Part shown: piece by piece, positions 14,411-16,465 of the stretch
Layout: each line of letters starts with the position of its first letter
Position numbering within the stretch: position 1 is the stretch's first letter
DNA from: CAYMKL01 sp964390805
GTDB lineage: Bacteria; Chloroflexota; Anaerolineae; VGOG01
DNA length: 16,465 bases
Direction: 5' to 3'
NCBI GenBank assembly: GCA_964390805.1
Contig: CAYMKL010000143.1
Span: 1-16,465 of the forward strand
Position numbers and translations under genes: made by a program
The notes under the pieces: model-generated
What the model was told of the DNA's origin: nothing
The model's database searches: none
What the model saw: only the letters and a program-made list of their open reading frames with translations

Positions 14411-14439
14411 GAGCGGCCCAACAACGAGTTAGGCGGCTC
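14411..14439. repeat. Imperfect palindrome with attC-like end boxes
   Basis: GAGCGGCCCAAC (14411-14422) and GTTAGGCGGCTC (14428-14439) pair at 10 of 12 positions around the 5-base centre AACGA. GCCCAAC fits the integron R'' consensus RYYYAAC and GTTAGGC fits R' (GTTRRRY), but a real attC has tens of bases between them. It lies between two acetyltransferase genes. A similar GCCCAACAA occurs at 14977-14985, at the end of the next gene. It could be a collapsed attC, a small hairpin or chance. Confidence 0.35.
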
Positions 14440-14458
14440 AAGAGAATGGGAGACAGGT

Positions 14459-14995
14459 ATGGAAGCCAAGGTTGAGGTGCGGGTCGCTGTCGCCCAAGAT
14501 GCTGTTGGGATCGGCAAGGTCGCGCGGCGTACTTGGAACGATGCGTACGCTGGGATCATTCTTCCTGAGAACCAGGAACGCCTCTTGGGGCGATGGTATG
14601 CACCTGCTGCTCTGGAGGAGGCCATAGGGCGGAGCGAGTCTTGGTTCTACGTCGCAGTGGTCCAGGGGGAAGTGATAGGCTTTGCCCAGTTCATGATGAG
14701 GGAGGATGGGCGCGGAGAACTGACGCGGATCTATGTCTTGCCAGAGTGGCAGCGACAGGGAGTAGGTAGTGATTTACTGAGAGAAGGTCTGGCTGCCCTC
14801 TCAACGCACGGTGCAGAGGAAGTGTTTGTACACGTCGAGAAAGGCAACGCCAGGGGAATCGGGTTCTACGAGCGGAGGGGATTCCATCAGCTACGGGAGT
14901 TCTCGGTTGAACTGCCGGAGCAGGAGCTGGAACTCCTAGAGTACGCATTATCTTTGGGGGCAAGGCAGGGCGCTGCCCAACAATGTACTGGATGA
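14459..14995 (+). CDS. GNAT-family N-acetyltransferase
   Basis: This 178-aa acetyl-CoA-dependent acetyltransferase is distinct from its neighbours. The N-terminus VRVAVAQDAVGIGKVARRTW, followed by YAGIILPENQ, is typical of a broad GNAT subgroup (often annotated RimI-like only by fold). Motif A reads LTRIYVLPEWQRQGVGSDLL with the loop RQGVG. Motif B is NARGIGFYERRGF. The C-terminal ~20 residues (GARQGAAQQCTG) are low-complexity, run past the usual end of the domain and contain the GCCCAACAA sequence in DNA, so the original stop may have been lost or moved by recombination here. The start is ATG 14459, with GGGAGACAGG just upstream. An MBL-fold remnant follows after 25 bases. Confidence 0.87.
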   Translation: MEAKVEVRVAVAQDAVGIGKVARRTWNDAYAGIILPENQERLLGRWYAPAALEEAIGRSESWFYVAVVQGEVIGFAQFMMREDGRGELTRIYVLPEWQRQGVGSDLLREGLAALSTHGAEEVFVHVEKGNARGIGFYERRGFHQLREFSVELPEQELELLEYALSLGARQGAAQQCTG

Positions 14996-15020
14996 GAATA
15001 CCCACAAAGGAGATTCACTG

Positions 15021-15253
15021 ATGCAGCAAACAACCGACACGCTACCTATTTCTGAGCACTTTCAGCTTGAGCAGCTTGCGGAGGGTGTGTACGCAGCCAT
15101 CGCCATCCAGGGAGGAGCGGCTCAAAGCAATGCAGGGATCATTGATTTGGGCGTCAGCAACCTATTCCTTCCTCGTTTGATGTCTGGTCACGTGGGATGC
15201 CCGTTTTTGTAGCCAACATGCGTTTCTTGCACCAGCGCTTGTCGAGCAAGTGA
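15021..15253 (+). pseudogene. Internally deleted metallo-beta-lactamase-fold hydrolase gene
   Basis: AAAGGAG at 15006-15012 and ATG 15021 start a frame whose first ~45 residues (QLEQLAEGVYAAIAIQGGAA, SNAGIIDLG) match the N-terminus of MBL-fold hydrolases. Immediately after IIDLG, where a strand and the HxHxDH metal site should follow within ~60 residues, this frame runs into out-of-family sequence and stops at 15210-15212. In another frame the same DNA (15149-15253) encodes IPSSFDVWSRGMPVFVANM then RFLHQRLSSK and a stop, which resembles the C-terminus of such hydrolases. The simplest reading is a deletion of the whole core (roughly 200 codons) with a frame change, leaving both ends. No active enzyme is possible. 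Confidence 0.65.
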
Positions 15254-15265
15254 ACAGCGTTCACT
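15249..15265. promoter_or_regulatory. 17-bp palindrome, possible operator
   Basis: AGTGAAC-AGC-GTTCACT has perfect 7-base arms and a 3-base centre. It overlaps the stop of the MBL remnant and lies 24 bases upstream of the ATG at 15290. The size suits a dimeric repressor, but no regulator gene is in the window. It could also be a small mRNA hairpin. Confidence 0.3.
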
Positions 15266-15289
15266 GTCTACTCTGCGAGGACATACCCT

Positions 15290-16213
15290 ATGACGAAGCC
15301 TATTAGAATTCTCCAAGCTGGTGATGAGGCTGCTCTGGAAGCCTTCCTGCGCCCACGTGTGGAGTCTTCTATGTTCTTGCTCGGCAATATGCGGACGTCT
15401 GGCTTGATGGACAATGGCCAGGCTTACACAGGAACCTATGCGGCGGCGTTCGAAGATGAGAGAATCATCGGAGTTGTGGCACACTACTGGAATCGGAATC
15501 TGGTCTTTCAAGCGCCGCTCCATCTGGACTTGTTGTGGCGAGCAGCAGTTGAGGCATCGCAACGTCCGATAGGCGGGTTGATCGGTCCGAATAGCCAAGT
15601 CACCGCAGCAAAAGAGGCACTCGAAGTGCATGAGTTGAAGATTCAGTTGGATGAGACGGAGAAGTTCTACAGTCTGAGGCTGGAAGATTTGATTGTGCCG
15701 GGTGGTTTGAGCTCCGGCAAGGTGAGTGGGCGGCGGATTGAGCCTGGCGATCTTGAGCTGATCACCAGGTGGAGAGTCGCCTACTCGATTGAAGCGATTG
15801 GCGAGAAAGACAGCCCCCAATTATGGCAGAGCAGTCGAGCCTCAATTGAACGATCACTGAAAGAAAGGCGTACTTGGGTGCTTGAAGAGGATGGGGAGCC
15901 GGTGGCGTGTAGCTCTTTCAATACGGCAATCAAGGAGGCTGTTCAGATCGGCGGAGTATGGACACCCCCGGAGCTGCGTCGGCGTGGATACGGTCGTTCT
16001 GTGGTTGCGGCCTCATTGCTGGATGCTCGGCTTGAAGGTGTGGAGAAGGCGATTCTGTTCACAGGGGAGAGCAACGTAGCGGCCCAAAAGGCTTACGCCG
16101 CGCTAGGCTTCCGGCACATCGGTGATTACCGCATGGTGCTTCTACAGTCACCATTAGAGGCTAAATGTGATCGGCCGATGTGTGGGGGGGGAGCGGGAAG
16201 GTTCGCAGGTTAA
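15290..16213 (+). CDS. Two-part GNAT-family acetyltransferase
   Basis: This 307-aa protein has a DUF4081-like N-terminal half (AALEAFLRPRVESSMFLLGN, AYTGTYAAAFEDERIIGVV) and a C-terminal catalytic GNAT domain. The catalytic part shows WVLEEDGEPVACSSFN, motif A as GGVWTPPELRRRGYGRSVV with the loop RRRGYG, and motif B as NVAAQKAYAALGFRHIGDY. Such pairs form a pseudo-symmetric fold in which only the second half binds acetyl-CoA (family knowledge). The substrate is unknown. ATG 15290 has GAGGA at 15277-15281 upstream. The last ~18 residues (EAKCDRPMCGGGAGRFAG) lie beyond the normal end at YRMVLLQSP and cross a run of eight G bases (16184-16191), so the tail is probably non-native. The TAA lies in the loop of a hairpin. 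Confidence 0.85.
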   Translation: MTKPIRILQAGDEAALEAFLRPRVESSMFLLGNMRTSGLMDNGQAYTGTYAAAFEDERIIGVVAHYWNRNLVFQAPLHLDLLWRAAVEASQRPIGGLIGPNSQVTAAKEALEVHELKIQLDETEKFYSLRLEDLIVPGGLSSGKVSGRRIEPGDLELITRWRVAYSIEAIGEKDSPQLWQSSRASIERSLKERRTWVLEEDGEPVACSSFNTAIKEAVQIGGVWTPPELRRRGYGRSVVAASLLDARLEGVEKAILFTGESNVAAQKAYAALGFRHIGDYRMVLLQSPLEAKCDRPMCGGGAGRFAG

Positions 16214-16228
16214 GTACACCTGAACCTT
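16198..16228 (+). terminator. Hairpin around the stop codon of the last GNAT gene
   Basis: AAGGTT (16198-16203) and CAGGT (16206-16210) pair with ACCTG (16218-16222) and AACCTT (16223-16228), with two bulged bases. The 7-base loop TAAGTAC contains the stop codon. Only TTTA follows, so termination would be weak. The stronger hairpin of module copy 3 begins about 70 bases later. Confidence 0.4.
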
Positions 16229-16294
16229 TACAACCGTGTGTCCATGTAGGTGCCATGAGTCCACCCGGGCCCCATTTTGCCACGTTGAGAAGGT

Positions 16295-16347
16295 GTCCGA
16301 ACGCAGAGCGGGAGGTCTAAAACGCCTCCCGCTTTTGATTTTCGGAT
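16295..16347 (+). terminator. Intrinsic terminator of module copy 3
   Basis: The inner stem AGCGGGAGG (16307-16315) pairs perfectly with CCTCCCGCT (16325-16333), followed by TTTTGATTTT. The outer stem GTCCGAA (16295-16301) pairs with TTCGGAT (16341-16347) with one G-U. It is the best terminator of the three and would end the 11239-16213 transcript. Confidence 0.7.
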
Positions 16348-16365
16348 TGGGCATCGCACTGGCGG

Positions 16366-16394
16366 TTGACCTGCAAGGGCTTCTGTTGTATAAT
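16366..16394 (+). promoter_or_regulatory. Near-consensus sigma70 promoter of module copy 3
   Basis: TTGACC at 16366-16371, 17 bases, TATAAT at 16389-16394. The predicted start near 16401 points into the putative IS at the window edge, so the gene it once served is not visible. Confidence 0.78.
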
Positions 16395-16410
16395 GGATTA
16401 GCAAGGGTAG

Positions 16411-16465
16411 TGTACTGAACCCCTGAGATTGGACACTTTTTTGGCGATTTTTAGTTCAAATCGAG
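16411..16465. mobile_element. Probable left end of an IS150-group (IS3 family) element, cut by window edge
   Basis: TGTACTGAACCCC at 16411, followed by TTGGACAC at 16429-16436, fits the remembered terminal repeat of IS150-type elements (TGTACTG-x-ACCC, then TTGGAC). The window ends before any transposase codon, the other end or a target duplication can be seen. A ten-base match (GGACACTTTT) to the IS4-family repeat at the other end of the window is noted but is not enough to call it the same element. Confidence 0.5.

Larger units (their letters stand above)
16295..16395 (+). repeat. Terminator-promoter module, copy 3
   Basis: Third copy of the unit at 7882-7985 and 11103-11190, closest to copy 2 in the promoter part and to copy 1 in the hairpin part. 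It has the inner stem, T-rich tail, TTCGGATTGGGC linker, GGTTGACC, the spacer core TGCAAGGGCTTCTGTTG and TATAAT. An IS-like end begins 16 bases downstream of the -10 element. Confidence 0.87.

Noticed and set aside
16431..16440. GGACACTTTT shared with the IS4-family terminal repeat, suggesting a composite transposon spanning the window
   Set aside because: Only ten bases match. The flanking sequence fits an IS150-group end better, and composite transposons need two related IS copies.
1..16465. CRISPR array, tRNA, rRNA, riboswitch or a defence island
   Set aside because: No regularly spaced repeats, no cloverleaf-like sequence noticed and no nuclease, cas, toxin or restriction genes recognised by reading. 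A tRNAscan or Infernal run was not possible here.

Overview
The window looks like one contig or segment from a Chloroflexota-type bacterium (possibly Anaerolineae or a relative). This is an inference. It rests on moderately high GC, Shine-Dalgarno-led genes, exported proteins with Pro/Thr-rich linkers after the signal or membrane anchor, a clostripain-like membrane peptidase, and the general gene mix. No rRNA, tRNA or CRISPR was seen.

Layout. Positions 2-1209 hold a complete IS4-family insertion sequence (YREK transposase, 19-bp perfect terminal inverted repeats). It is followed by a gene graveyard at 1209-1941: the tail of one unrecognised gene, then the tail of a beta-sandwich (LamG/DUF1080-like) protein. 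Positions 1968-7817 are a plus-strand run: an SDR oxidoreductase, a scar joining a methyltransferase N-terminus to a DUF5946 C-terminus, a DUF4111/ANT-type nucleotidyltransferase with an altered GS motif, a secreted GH97 alpha-glycosidase, a DUF1932 dehydrogenase and a protein with a C-terminal J-domain. Positions 8016-11017 encode a membrane-anchored C11 (clostripain-type) peptidase and a small membrane-anchored protein. Positions 11239-16213 form a second plus-strand run: a membrane protein, a class III aminotransferase with a Cys-rich loop, a SAM methyltransferase, three GNAT acetyltransferases and an internally deleted metallo-beta-lactamase-fold gene. The last ~55 bases look like the left end of an IS150-group (IS3 family) element.

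The most striking feature is a ~100-bp intergenic module present three times in the same orientation (about 7882-7985, 11103-11190 and 16295-16395). Each copy has a strong GC hairpin (AGCGGGAGG / CCTCCCGCT) and, 58-60 bases from the start of that stem, a near-consensus sigma70 promoter: TTGACY, exactly 17 bases, TAYAAT. The module would end one transcript and start the next. It divides the window into transcription units: genes up to 7817, then 8016-11017, then 11239-16213, then whatever lies beyond 16395, where an IS now appears to sit.

The second theme is decay. At least five gene remnants (1209-1376, 1378-1941, 2775-2879, about 2881-3108, 15021-15253) lie among intact single-gene modification enzymes (acetyl-, methyl-, nucleotidyl-transferases), as expected of a fluid accessory region. 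I see no clear multi-gene defence system or biosynthetic pathway.
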